NCBI GenBank assembly: GCA_015680685.1
Contig: MNCI01008302.1
Location: forward strand, 922,375 to 986,374
Reading direction: 5' to 3'
Length of the DNA stretch: 64,000 bases
Source: Gnetum montanum
Lineage: Eukaryota > Streptophyta > Gnetopsida > Gnetales > Gnetaceae
Below are positions 9,411 to 20,900 of the stretch, piece by piece (position 1 is the first letter of the stretch; every line of letters begins with the position of its first letter). The translations under genes and the position numbers were made by a program. Below the pieces are notes generated by a model, which saw only the letters and a program-made list of their open reading frames with translations, searched no databases and had not been told where the DNA came from.

Positions 9411-12132
9411 ATGGCTCCTAAATAATATGTAGCCGAAGGACCCTTACAAGAAAGGGGAAAAAGACCAAAAGGAAGGGAACAAGTTGGAGAACAGAATCCA
9501 CAAGTGCAACAGGAGGCTCAATCCTTTAGCACCATTAGTAAGCACTTATCATAGAACATTCTACATAAGCTAAGGCTAAAGAACCACTAGCTCAAGAGAA
9601 AGGATAGTGCCTTATGCTATTAGCCGAATGCCTCCAAGCTATTCAGGAGAAATCAATCATGTTCACAGTCATTGTGGAACTCAACTTCAGACCATTTATG
9701 GAATTTTCACCCACTAACATGTGAGAGTAACTCCAAGCCTCTCCTCTTTGGTCAACTTTTTCATGTAGTGGAGAATGGTACTTAGGAAAAGTGTACTGGT
9801 TTTGGAAAAATGAATAGGATGATGCCACAATCAAGATTGAAGGAGTCAAAGTGCCTTCTTTAATTAAAGCCATCAATATTCCTAAAACTGGAGAAAATAT
9901 TGCATAGATATCCACAAGATTCAACATAGATGTAAAGAATTTATGACTATAAATGGCTTATGGATTAGCAAATAAGGAATATAGTGGATTATCCACTAAG
10001 GAGAAGATATATTTCAAGATCAAAACTTACCATATGTTCCTCATTAAAAGATTGAATAGAATTTCCTCGTATGTTGCAAGAGGAAGCATCATTCTCATGG
10101 GAAAATTCAATGGAAACATGGCTCATTTGTTGTTATTAGAAATTCAAAGAAGGTTCAAAGAAAAGAAGGAAGGAAAGCTCACTTTGCCATTCCCTTGCCT
10201 CATTCAGAAGGTTGTGTAAGAAAGTAAGAATTTTGGGTTATGCCAATGATGTTCTATGTAAAGTCTAGAATGCATTATATGCTGAATTGTCAAAACTAGT
10301 GCCTTTAAAGAAAGATTAACTAGATAAGTTAGCTATCACTAAGGAAGTAGTACAATCTACACTCACAAGAAATGTCCCAGCTATAGGATAGGAGTAAGAA
10401 GGACCTAGTGAGTTAACATTAGCTAGTAATAGACTTGAATTAAGTGCTGTAGTAGCACAACACGTTCATTAACATTCCATGAGCCACTTAAAAAATTGAT
10501 GAAACTATAAGTTGGGGAAGTAGGGAAGGTTTTGCAATATATAGAGTAAGAGATAATCCAAGAAAACCTATAGTATCAATGGGATTCACTAGTGGTCAAA
10601 TTTCATGACAAGTACAAGAAGATGAGGACTGGGTACAACAAATCTCAGGGAACATTGCATCCTTTTAAGTCATGCTAGAAATAGGAGGATGAGTCATAGT
10701 TATGGTGATGCAACACCAGGATGCAATAGGGATAGCTGAGCTAATTACTTACCATATTAAAGAACCCTTTAATGTTCTCATTATGCCACTAGCAGATATT
10801 ACTAAAACCAAAGATGTCAAAACAAAGATATCTTAGATTGATTATTTCAGATATGCTAAGTAATGCTAAACCTTTTTGATAATTATAGTGATATTACTAT
10901 AGTCTTCTCTAATATTATTTTAATAAAGGACAAGCTTTTAATGGTCAAAACTAGATCTGAACACATAGAGAATGGGATGTAGAGGTTGCAAGTTGAATTG
11001 GTAGCATTAGTAGTAGAAAAGAGAGACCTTGCACAATATATAGCACTAAACTAGTTGGAAAAATTCAAAATAGAATAGGTAGTCCAATTAATAGTCATAA
11101 ATATTTAAGTGGAGATGGAGAAGGAGAAAGCCATGTGGAACACTTCAATGGTTGAAGCAAAAATGCATATACATGCTGAAGCCTTAACTATCCTAGAAGA
11201 AGAAAGTAGCAAAATTGTTGTAAAAAACATAAGGTTGACTGATATAGAAAAACAAAAGAATGTTCTTAAAGAAACCATTCATTAGCTTAGAGAGCCATTT
11301 ATAAGAGTTAACTAGGACATGGAAATTGGCTAGAGAGAATAGAATAGTGTCAATGGAAGAAGTCCAAGAAATATGCTAGAAATTAGCTATTGAGATTAGT
11401 GTGTGGAAAAATAAGGCCAAACAACATGAAAGGTTGAAATAACACTTCAAAGATAAAGTGGGCATGTATAAGTAGATCAATGAAAAAGAAATCAAAATGA
11501 ACAAAGCCAAAATCAACACCATCACCACACATACACCTAATTAGTAACCAATCCTAGATGACCTTGCCCACGTTCATCAAGATGAAGTGAAGAACAAAGA
11601 CCTATGAATTAAAGACCTTATAGAATAAATGGGATTATAAGACCTTCCTTATGATAATCTAGCCATGTTCACAATAGGTAGACCTAGAAATGAACTAGAA
11701 TAACAAGTGATTGTAGTTTATGCATGTTATGAGAAAGAGTTTTTAGACAAGAAGGATGCCCAACAAAAGTTACACATTGTAAACTATTAACTTCAAGTAG
11801 TCAAGTCTAGCTACTAGGATTAGAACTACACTACAATAAATTTGTCCCATAGAATGATATATTATTAGGAACTAAGAAAAGTAGCCATAGCAATTGAGGA
11901 AGAATGACAATAGTTTGCAGCATGGTATGTAAAAGAAAATAAGATGTTCCCATATTTTCCTTGTCCATGAGAAGTATTGACTTTGGCAAACATTGTAACA
12001 TTTTCTTGGAAAATACATAATCCTAGATTAGAAGAGGAGATATTTTTGACATTAATTAATTACTATCAATTTTAGAAGCTTGATGATAAAGGAAAAAGCC
12101 CAACAGAAGAGCCACCATCACTAGGGACGTGA
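9411..12132 (+). pseudogene. Long decayed ORF G, unrecognised, coiled-coil-like C-terminal half
   Basis: A start codon at 9411 opens MAPK-stop-YVAEGPLQERGKRPKG and the frame can be followed, with many stops and shifts, to KSPTEEPPSLGT and a stop at 12130-12132, about 900 codons. The best open part (9953-10219) has SSYVARGSIILMG and TLPFPCLIQKVV; this pattern loosely recalls the uncharacterised plant-specific transposon-associated domain ending in LPFPxLI (Pfam family named putative plant transposon protein), a weak match from memory. From about 10960 to 12000 the translation is rich in Glu, Lys, Leu, Ile and Met, as in a long coiled coil. It lies between an LTR ending near 9120 and a family-A LTR at 12.35-13.3 kb in the same orientation, so it may be the internal gene of a non-autonomous LTR element. 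Confidence 0.45.
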
Positions 12133-12349
12133 GGCTACATCAAATTCTAAATATTTATTTTGTTTTGTTGTCATGTGTGGCTATCATGCAATGCATGATA
12201 ATTTTGTAAACATCACTCAAACCATAATTTAGCATTCATAGTAGAGTTAGTTATGTAAATAAGTCATATTATTGAAGTTTGTATGCAACCTTCCAAATTT
12301 TGTAAGGAACTATATCTTCCTTTTGTTTTAAATTGTGGATGAATTTTTA

Positions 12350-13295
12350 GTTAATTATGAGGTATGATAAAATCAATTTATGTCGACAATGCAATATTAT
12401 ATCTACGATGTTGTATCTTTGCTTACATCATCATAGATACAATGGAATGGATCCTAGTCCTCACTATGTATACTAACCCTTTGTTGTATCAAATGAACAA
12501 CTTTGATTTAACACTTAGGAAAATTGTTGTAGATTTTTTTTCTTGATTTACACTTAGCGATATAGTGAATGCCCATGGTGTGATGTTAAGTAATTTCATG
12601 GAATCTTTATTTAAGTGAATTATTCTTAGGCATAGTTCATGGCCAGAAATAAAGATAGAGATTGTTTCTCACCATTATAGCATTCTACTTAGTTTACTTT
12701 ACTCTTACTTAGTCTACTTCTTACTTCATATAATTTTTATAATTCAATATGTTTACTTTGATTAAGTTGTTTAAAATTTCTAGGTAATTTATTTTTCCAT
12801 TATTCCTTAGTACAACAATATAAGTATGACTAGTTTCAAACATAGAGTATAATCGTTTGGTAATCCTAGTAGTGTTATTGCTTTGTTTGCTTAATAGCAT
12901 AACACGTGGTAACCCCAGTGACACTTGAATAAGCCTAAGACATGAATGATGAGCCAAGAATGGATACTTATTTCTTTAGGCTAGAATAGTTTCTTTACTT
13001 GCACTACACTTAGACTTAGATTTGATTACCCTATTTTTCTCAATGTTTACATTTAGTCTTAGTTTAAGCCAACAACATTAATATATCATATGTCTAACTG
13101 AGTGTTAAACCATGCAACTTGCACTTCACTAACTCAAAGTGAGAAGACACTGATCATGAACTGATCCTCAACTACTAGTGAATCAACATTGGCCATCCAC
13201 AGATTACAATCAAGTTGCATGTGTACACTCATGACTTGTATGGTGGAGTGTTGGAATACCCAACTGCTCATCACTTGGGGATGCTCTTAGACAAG
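12350..13295 (+). repeat. LTR, family A (plus strand)
   Basis: The segment 12.6-13.3 kb is homologous in inverted orientation to 1.98-2.5 kb: both hold a CTTGG...ATTACCAAACGATTA block, CACTTTGAGTTAGTGAA in the corresponding orientation, TGGATGGCCAATGTT and GTGTTGGAATACCCAACT-like ends. At 12378-12445 there is a U3-type array of spaced ATCTACGATGTTGTATC / ATAGATACAATGG motifs. Its TATA box is not clear. It follows the stop of ORF G by about 220 bp, so it is a candidate 3' LTR for that element. Confidence 0.6.
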
Positions 13296-15050
13296 ATGAA
13301 GACCTAGTTAGCCTATGAGGAAGGTGGAATTAAGCTTAGGATTATATTCAACAAGTCACCTAGCTAGAAAGAAATAGTAGGGGTAACTATTGTAACCCCT
13401 ATCCTTCAATCAGAGCATCAATGATCTTTCTACTTGGCCATAAGATGTTATAAGCTTGTTTAGGTTACTTGGTAGCATAATCATTAGAAACTGTTGATGA
13501 AGACAAAATTGTGATGATGAAATAGGTAGACTAGGCCATTTACTATTACTTTTTATGGCTAGGATTGGGTAGTAGCTTTCAAGAATCTTTAGATTTCACT
13601 ACCATAGGTAGTTCACTCATGGTCAACTTAATGTTAAATTGGATACCTAGGAGACTTCGCTTATAAGTTTGTCATTTTGATGGTTCATTCTACTATGCAA
13701 TCTAGCAATTTGGTGCAACTATAATGACCCACTCTAGTCATGCCTTCCAAAGGACGACAATGTGAGTTCTCCTACTTGGAGAGCACCAAATCATCCTACA
13801 TGACAATGCATGTAGATGAAGCTAGTACAAGTATTGGAGGTAAGAGGGTAATGTAGTTAGTTTGATATGTTGGCTAAAGTTTGAAGAATTTTAGCACTAA
13901 ATATTTCTTCTAACATAATTCTTAAACTCATGCTATATAATGGTCAAGTCTAATCTTTCCTATAATAATTATTCCTAATCCCTTCCTTTATTTTGTAATT
14001 TATTTAATGATCAAAGAAGCTTGATGCTTAAGTATTCTTACTAGTTTGAGACCTAAGTTAATTAAGAAATTAATAGTACTAAAAGTAATTAAGAAATAGA
14101 TAATCATGGAATTTAATAATAAAATAAAAAAATTTAATTAAAGAGATTAAGTTAAATTTGGTGGTGTGACATACCACTAGATCATTTATTCTATAAAAAA
14201 AATTTAGTTGCTATTTTATATATAATAAAATTTGACACAACATGATTTATGATGAAGCACTTCATAGGAGCATTCATATTACTTCTTCTCTATGCATATT
14301 AATAATAATCCTTTAAAGAATGTTTTTCAAATGTTATTATTCATTTTTTGGAGTCCAACATATACATCCCACCCATCCCACCTGCTCCTACCACACCCTC
14401 CCCTCCTCCCCCCCCCTCCCAGAAAGACAAAAAGAAAAAAAATCCTTAAAAAAAAAAGCTTAGTTGAATATCATAATTTTCTTTTACTATTAAGCTATTG
14501 TAAATCATAATAGTTGTTATAATAATAAGGTGTTAGGCTAGTAGTAAGACTCTAAGTCATTGATTTGATTCTAGTGGGCAATGTTAAGTTACAAAGTCGT
14601 ATGTGGACTATATATCTTGCAATGTAGCTATGTTTCAATTATTTTAGGTTTCAATACCTTAATAGTAGTTATTATAGTCATTGAACAAATATAAATAGAT
14701 ATAGAAGATCATCACATGATGGTATGTTTAAAGTGAGAAAAAGTAATTTGTATCCCTTATCGTTATAATAATGATTGCATTAGGTAACTTGATAAGAATT
14801 CGTAAGTAAAAGCTTAATTAAATAATTTGTGATAAATAATTACTTATTAATTTTTAAATTTTATTATGAAAGGGATTTAAGTTTTAAATTATTATTAACT
14901 GTAATTATAAATAATACTTATGTAGTAAAAAAATGTTTGGTTTTTATTAAAAAGATACTTATGCAAATACAAAAGATGAAAAAATATGACAAAAGTTGAA
15001 GAGAACTCCTTCATATTAATGTGAGAAATGCATCTCTTTCAATAACTATA
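13296..15050. other. Unassigned sequence, no gene seen
   Basis: 13296-13870 has scattered short open stretches but no recognisable domain. 13870-15050 is strongly AT-rich with no coding signal. A pyrimidine run of mostly C occurs at 14396-14420. Confidence 0.5.
14396..14420. repeat. Poly-C tract (G-rich on minus strand)
   Basis: About 25 bases consisting of C runs of three to nine separated by single T. The minus strand is capable of G-quadruplex folding by sequence. It is an isolated low-complexity tract in AT-rich DNA. Confidence 0.6.
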
Positions 15051-15668
15051 GTAGTGACACTAATCAAGGTTACAACATATAGTTACAATTCAAAGTGCAA
15101 CACCAACATCCAATTACAACATTACAAAAAAAGTATGTAGTAATAGTTTGTTAAAGTTGCATCTTAACAAATTGGAAAAGGAAAATACAAAGAAAACCCA
15201 CTAGTAAATGATAACTTTTTAATCCATAAAAGTAAACCCTTATGTTTATAGACTCTTTAAGTACCTCATCAATTAATGATTTATTTACAAAGTTCATCAA
15301 TGTACTCTTAAATACATAAATTGGTAGTTATACAACTTACAAATATTCTATAAAATTGATGAGGTAACACTAATCAAGGTTACAACATATAGTTACAATT
15401 CAAAGTGCAACACCAACATCCAATTATAACTTAAAAAAAAAAATTATGTAGTAACATTTTGTTAAAGTTTCATCTTAACAAATTGGAAAAGGAAAATACA
15501 AAGAAAACCCACTAATAAATGATACTTTTTTAATCCATAAAAGTAAACCCTTATGTTTATAGACTCTTTAAGTACCTCATCAATTAATGATGTATTTAAA
15601 AAGTTCATCAATGAACTCATAAATACATAAATTGGTATTTATACAACTTACAAATATTCTATAAAATT
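15051..15668. repeat. 310-bp tandem duplication
   Basis: Two nearly identical direct units, 15051-15360 and 15361-15668. Both begin around GACACTAATCAAGGTTACAA and run through AAAGTAAACCCTTATGTTTATAG to TACAAATATTCTATAAAAT. Differences are few (small indels in the A-run near 15125/15432 and scattered substitutions), much less than between other repeat copies in the window, so the duplication is recent. No coding content is seen. Confidence 0.85.
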
Positions 15669-15839
15669 TTAGAAAAATAGAAAATTTAAGGAGTGAACTA
15701 CCGTAGTATTAGTCCATGACCTTTTATTGAGAATTTTGAAATGAGAACTTGACAAGAACATCAATCCACATTCTTACTATAATTTATATCTTTAATGTGT
15801 CTTACAAGTCATAGAAATAATGTGTTTTTGTTTTGGTGC

Positions 15840-16745
15840 TAGTTTAGAGTGTTTTCATGATTGGGCAAGCAACTATAGGATAATTGTGAATCATAGGAAA
15901 TTTTAGTTTGCAATTGCATGTTGATATTGGTTGCAATAAGTTGTAGTCTATGGAAAATGATAACTTTTGATATTTCTCAAGTCAGGCAATGAGCTGTAAG
16001 CCATTGAGAGTTGTAGTGAGGTTGTAATCTAGGATTTTGAATTACACTCAATCATAATTTGCTAAGAAACAAAGAAGAAAATATTCTAGGTTTTAATAAT
16101 TTAGTAGGGTAAGAGCTCTAGTGTAGTAGCAAGCTAGGAAGTGTAAGGTGGTTGTGAGTTGTAGGCACTTAGAATCTAGAAAAAATTTGATTTTTTTAAA
16201 AGGACACTATTTTTGATGGAAAGTCCAATAGTTAGGGAAGCCCAAGGATTATTTCGAAGCTTATAAAATAATGAAAGTAGTCCAAAGGAGTGTGTCACAT
16301 GCTATACCTTGATAGCTTGAGAGAGCAAGCGAGTGCTCTTCTTCAGTGTTGAGATAGAGTGTGTACTCATCCTCTTAATGGTCCTCCTTGTATTATGAGA
16401 GGAATAAGGATTTAATTGATTATTTGTTTATCCATGGAAGTGCATTGCTTCCAATTGTACATTTTTTCTCTTTCCTTTTGAACAAGAATAAAGTTTTGTT
16501 TTCATACCTAGGATTTTGAGAACTTTTTGATCATCCACTTGATTAATTGATTGAAGTATTGGAAAATAATTTTGAATTGTGATACCCAATGCCTTTCATT
16601 AGCTTAGGGATTGAACATGTTATGCTCATTTCTACAAAGTTCTAAGTAATCCTTATTTATTTACCTTTGTATACTCTAATTATTTTAGAGATGCTATTGA
16701 TCATTTCATTTTCTTTCGTAGATCCTTATGAATCTTACTCCTTAG
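15840..16745 (+). repeat. Probable decayed LTR (family E)
   Basis: Upstream of a small gag-like ORF. A block with repeated GTTGTAG / GTTGCAAT motifs (15890-16170) precedes a TATA-like TATAAAAT at 16262-16269 and then a pyrimidine-rich leader. The layout (motif array, TATA, leader, gag) suggests an LTR plus untranslated leader. No second copy or terminal dinucleotides were found, so the call is tentative. Confidence 0.35.
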
Positions 16746-16799
16746 ATCATTACTATCTTAGCATCAAAGAAGAAAATAATCTAGACTTTAGCTAAAGAC

Positions 16800-17118
16800 A
16801 TGGAAGAAATGAGAAATGCTCTTACATACATTATTGAAAAACTTGAGAAGATGGAGGAGATCAAAGTATATGCTACTTTACTAAAGACATTTAGGTATGA
16901 GAATAACTCAAGAATATCTTTACTAAGACCATATTCATCAAGGCATTCATCCATGCCTCCTCTTAAAGATGATATTATTTTTAAGAATAAAGACCTTCAA
17001 TATAATGAGAAATAAGAGGATGATATTCTTCATACTTCAAGAGTTGAGAACAAGTCTTACGGATTCATATTTCCAAGGAAGAGAAAGAAGAAACTTTTTT
17101 CAAAGCCTCAAAAGAAAC
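16800..17118 (+). pseudogene. Gag N-terminal remnant (family E)
   Basis: An ATG at 16800 opens 71 codons (MEEMRNALTYIIEKLEKMEE...) with a helical, charged N-terminus, then a stop, and a basic stretch (FPRKRKKKLFSK) up to about 17115. Such N-terminal coiled-coil segments are common in plant Ty3/gypsy gag proteins. The frame ends where LTR sequence of element B begins, so it may have been interrupted by B; the gag fragment at 34.0-34.74 kb could be its continuation. That link is not proven. Confidence 0.35.
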
Positions 17119-17529
17119 TAATGAGGCATTTAGTAACATTTTGTATGTCTATTGTAAGCCTTGGATTCAGGAAGTATTTCACATATCATGTGTTTATAGT
17201 CCTTGTTTGGTTATGATTTATGTTTGCTAGGTATGCTCCTTTGGCTATTGTATCATAATTTAGGGTTTTGTGCATGTTTCAAACTACTTAGAATGTTTTG
17301 AATCTTATTTGGATGCCTTAAGAAGTTTTGATTTTGTAGTAACAGAGTGCACTAACTACCCTACATTAGTGCACCTTCTTTAGTGTAGGGACATTAGTGC
17401 ATCCTCCTCAATGCATTCTTTACTTACAAAAGTTTGTCTTCAAGTGGAATTAATTTAGCCAAGGCTATGTTGATGGACCTCCATTAATTCTTGGGTGTTG
17501 ACGAACCTCAATCATTACATTGTGAAAAA

Positions 17530-17537
17530 TATAAATA
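17530..17537 (+). promoter_or_regulatory. LTR TATA box (B, 5' copy)
   Basis: TATAAATA, conserved at 33151-33158 in the other LTR copy. Confidence 0.65.
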
Positions 17538-17628
17538 CTTAGGATGAGATCTCATAAAATTTTTTTAGCCTTTGTATTTCCTTGAGCTTTTGCAATCTGG
17601 TTTATGTGAAGAGCTCCTCCTTCCTTGG

Positions 17629-17634
17629 GTAAGT
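17629..17634 (+). promoter_or_regulatory. Conserved splice-donor-like site in LTR B
   Basis: GG|GTAAGT-type donor about 95 bp after the TATA box, in the context CTTGGGTAAGTTGATT. It is also present at 33252-33257. A good acceptor (pyrimidine-rich tract then TTTTGTAG) is at 27350, 23 bp before the gag start codon. With element C removed the implied leader intron is about 760 bp. Splicing is inferred. Confidence 0.4.
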
Positions 17635-17840
17635 TGATTTTCTTCTTAGTTTTGTGTGTTTTGAGTCATTACTTTCATAAGTGTGGCTAGGCTCTTTTAG
17701 AGTGCTACATTACTTACATAATCCAAAATTGTTTGGTCATTGTAGAGTAAAATGTTTGGGCAGTGGATAAAGATTATGGTTTTTCCTTTATTATATACTA
17801 TTCATGTCTTAAAACATTAAATCACTAAAAATATTTATTT

Positions 17841-17845
17841 CATTT
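17841..17845. repeat. Target-site duplication of element C, left
   Basis: CATTT, repeated at 26799-26803 on the other side of element C. In the intact B copy (near 33.47 kb) the site is a single TTCATTTCATCA stretch, consistent with duplication at insertion. Confidence 0.85.
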
Positions 17846-18915
17846 TGGAGCAGGTTCACTCAAATATTAAATCACTTTCCAAAACTATATTCAAATATTA
17901 AGAAAAGATAATTAATTTACTAGAAAACGAGAAAACTAGCTATCTTCAATTATTCAAAGAGAAAATTACAACAGGTTCCCACAAGCCAAAAAACATCCAA
18001 AACCTCTTAGAACACTCAAACAATGCTATAGCAATGAGGATCTACACCCACATAATGGTTTTTCTCAATGCAAGACTTAATTGATGGAGAATCTCTCCCA
18101 TAACTTGGGATTGAGATCTCAATTCACAAGTAGGACTAGAACACATTAGTCAACACAAAACACAATTGACCGTGGAGTTGCAACACCTATGTACTTACTC
18201 AATGTGCTCTATCATGCTCTTTCTAAGTTCTGATCAACTCAAGAGCTCTTACAAAGGCATCTCTCCATGATATCTCATGACCTCTTATGGTGTACAAGCA
18301 TGAAACATGATCCATATTTATTAATTAAGCAAGATAAAAATCCTAGAAAATCTTCCTCAAGCTCAACTTGAGGATCCTATGTTTTTTCCAAACTTAGAAT
18401 AGTAATTTTGAAAGTTTCCCTACATGTTTAGATCATGTTGTAAAACATTTCATTCAAGTGATCCATCTCACTTTTGGCTAAGATATCTTGCATTGTAGCT
18501 AAGAGGTTTGGACCAATTCTAAGATGTCTCCACATTTGTAAGACCTCTAAGACTTCTCTTGTTTCTTGGGACATCTATCAAAAATCCAAAACATTTTCCA
18601 CAAGCTTTCAAATTTTGGCTGAGATATCTTCAATTGTAGCTAAGAGGTTTTGACCAATTCTAAGATGTCTCCACATTTGTAAGACTTCTAAGACTTCTTT
18701 TGTTTCTTGAGACATTTGTCAAAAATCCAAAACATTTTCCACAAGCTTTCAACTTAGCCAAGATGTCTTCTATCTTCTAAGACATCTTTCTTGAGAGCCT
18801 GCATCTCAGACAAGATGACTCCAAGATCTTTAAGATATCTCCACAAAGAACCAAACCTATGAAAATACATACATAGAAAAATAACAAGGGGATCAGAAGA
18901 GGTGTTCCTATACTA
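17846..18915 (-). repeat. 3' LTR of element C
   Basis: Aligns along its length with 25844-26798 in the same orientation: TGGAGCAGGTTCACT versus TAGAGTAGATTCATT at one end, CTATACTA versus CTATACCA at the other. Differences at the ends are mostly C-to-T or G-to-A changes, typical of methylated plant repeats. It is longer than its partner mainly because of a 141-bp tandem duplication. Confidence 0.88.
18472..18752. repeat. 141-bp tandem duplication inside 3' LTR of C
   Basis: Two direct units, 18472-18612 and 18613-18752, each starting TTTTGGCT(A/G)AGATATCTT and ending CACAAGCTTTCAA. The 5' LTR of the same element has a single, more decayed version, so the duplication postdates insertion. Confidence 0.8.
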
Positions 18916-18930
18916 GCTCTCCCACCCTTC
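18916..18930 (-). other. Polypurine tract of element C
   Basis: On the minus strand GAAGGGTGGGAGAGC lies directly before the 3' LTR start (TAGTATAGG, from ancestral TG). Confidence 0.75.
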
Positions 18931-19029
18931 AAAAAGTAAACTCATGTGAATAAGAAAGTAGGAGTTGAAGTGATCCGCCACTAATTAAGTTTGATCTCAT
19001 GGATTTATACAATATCACACATGGATTGA

Positions 19030-20157
19030 TTCTCCTAATGGATTATGTACACATGCCTCTTCACTTTTCGAGTCCTAGAAGCTTTCATTCACTTGAGTAC
19101 GATTATCTTCCTCTTCATTGAAGGCTTGGACTCATTAATAGCCCTCTTTAAGTCATCGATGCTACCTTGTCTATTCTTCTCATGAAATGATCCATGATAA
19201 TGCATAATATTTGAAATAATAAATACAAAAGAGATATCAACATCATTTTGTAAATCAATTTCAAAAGCATTATCATTAATCTTGGTCTTAATTCTAAAAG
19301 GCCCCATCTTCTTGGCTTTGAACTTAAAGAAGTTGATACCCCTCAACTATTTCTTATTCATGTGAACATAAACCAAGTTACCAATATTTGACTGCCATTT
19401 TCCCTCATTCCTCGTAAGGATTCTCTCTTCATCCTTCATCTCAAGATTTGATTTCACTTGTGCATGGATATCCCTCATCACTTGCACAAAATTAATTCTC
19501 AATTAAGGGTTTTCATTAAAGCTCTATAAATTGGTCACCATCTTAGGATAAAAATTTATAATTTACCTCAAATGGGCTTTTACCAATAGCCATATGAAAA
19601 TCATTATTATATGAAAACTGAACATGATTCAACAATTATTTGACTTGTTAGGTTTTCCATCACATAAACATCTCAATATGGTTAGAAAGGATTTATTTAC
19701 CACCTCTATTTGATCATTAGATTGTGGATGATATGTACTAGAAAAGTTTAATTTTATTCATAAAATTTTCCAAAGAGGCTTTTAAAAGTGAGTAGTAAAT
19801 TTGGAGTCTCTGTCATTAACAATATTGAAAGGAATTTCATGCAACTTCACAACATGCTAGAAAAAAATTTGTGACATGAGAAGCATCACTCATTGTTTTG
19901 TATGGAATGAAGTATGTGGTCTTGGAGAACCTATCCACAACAATAAAAATTACATCATTCACACTCTTGGTTTTAGGAATATTACTCATAAAATCCATGG
20001 ATCATTGGGAATTGATAAAGGCATATAATGTCCACTTGCTCCTTTACCTCTTTTGAACTTCTAACATGTTAAACATTCCTTCATAGATTTCAAAAGTTAT
20101 GTTGTCATACTAGGGAAAAAATAGTGCTTACCCATAAGTTCCAATGTTTTATCCTTG
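19030..20157 (-). pseudogene. Integrase core and C-terminus of element C
   Basis: Read on the minus strand. After the solo-LTR interruption the frame resumes with a LMGKHYFFPSM-like strand, then the core: Asp in VVDRFSK (complement of about 19920-19943), Asp in VNDRDSKF (about 19794-19825), and Glu in HPQSNDQIEVVNKSF (about 19686-19735), so the DDE triad is still readable. The C-terminal module is open at 19089-19346 with KKMGPFRIKTKINDNAFEIDL, a GPF/Y-type integrase tail, and ends near the PPT. Frameshifts and stops separate these parts. No chromodomain could be identified after the GPF module. Confidence 0.8.
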
Positions 20158-20162
20158 TCTAT
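20158..20162. repeat. Target-site duplication of D, left
   Basis: TCTAT, repeated at 22362-22366. Confidence 0.85.
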
Positions 20163-20638
20163 TGTTGACACCAACATTGCCCATGCTAGGCATGGGGCCA
20201 TGATCAACAAGTCTAATCTCCTAGCACCAAGCACAAAGAAAGTTAATTTGTACAAGAACATATTGGGGTTCAATTCATAATGTAAAGCTTTTGGTAATGG
20301 TTACATTGCCATGCCATGATGGCATGGACGTAATAGCCTGGGTGATGTAGAACGTGGGTTATGTAATGGCCATAGAGGTGGCATAGTTGACGATGATGGT
20401 GCTAGGAGTTACATGCATTACACAGAGACATGGGACATGGTTGTAACTAATGGTGGACATGTTGGAGAACATGGTGATAGTGGCAAGAGTTATGAAGGTG
20501 GTGGATAGATGTGGTGGTGGTTACACCGGGTGAGTGGTGGTATTCGTTGATGTGGAAGTTTCGATTGCAGTAACTAACAATGGGTGATAACTGAAATCAA
20601 TGTGGCACATGGACATTTAAAATCACTAGATGAGCTAC

Positions 20639-20646
20639 TATAAAAG
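20639..20646 (+). promoter_or_regulatory. TATA box of solo LTR D
   Basis: TATAAAAG in a CTACTATAAAAGGGAAAC context, followed by a pyrimidine-rich repeat tract. Confidence 0.6.
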
Positions 20647-20679
20647 GGAAACATTGCGGCCAACCTCTCTCATATTAGG

Positions 20680-20900
20680 GGATAGCCTCTCTCTCACATT
20701 AGGGGCCAACCTCTTACATTGGGGGTTAGCCTCTTTCTCATTAGGGCTAGCCTCTCTCTTATATTGGGGGGCCAACCTCTCTCTCATTGGGGCCAGCTTC
20801 TCTCTTACATTGGAGGCTAGCCTCTCTCTCATTAGGGCCAAAATCTCTCTCACATTGGGGGCTAGCCTCTCTCATTGGTGTTCAACCTCTCCCTCTCTAG
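20680..20900 (+). repeat. Pyrimidine-rich tandem repeat downstream of D TATA
   Basis: About nine imperfect units of 20-30 bp built from CCTCTCTCTCATTGGGGG-CTAG phrases. The translation is a repetitive Ser/Leu string, which explains the long open frames here on both strands. It lies in the presumed R/U5 region. Confidence 0.7.

Larger units (their letters stand above)
17119..17845 (+). repeat. 5' LTR of element B, left part
   Basis: Homologous through its length to 32687-33470: shared blocks include ATTTTGTATG, ATTAGTGCACCTT, TATAAATACTTA, TTTATGTGAAGAGCTCCT and TTGGGTAAGTTGATT. It starts TAATGAGG where the other copy has TGATGAGA, as expected for a TG start with one transition. It is cut at 17845 by insertion of element C and resumes at 26804. 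Confidence 0.75.

Noticed and set aside
12721-12957. Minus-strand open frame of 78 codons in the family-A LTR
   Set aside because: It lies within LTR sequence that is non-coding in the other copies.
18472-18752. Possible CRISPR-like direct repeats
   Set aside because: Only two adjacent 141-bp units without spacers in a plant LTR; a tandem duplication explains them.
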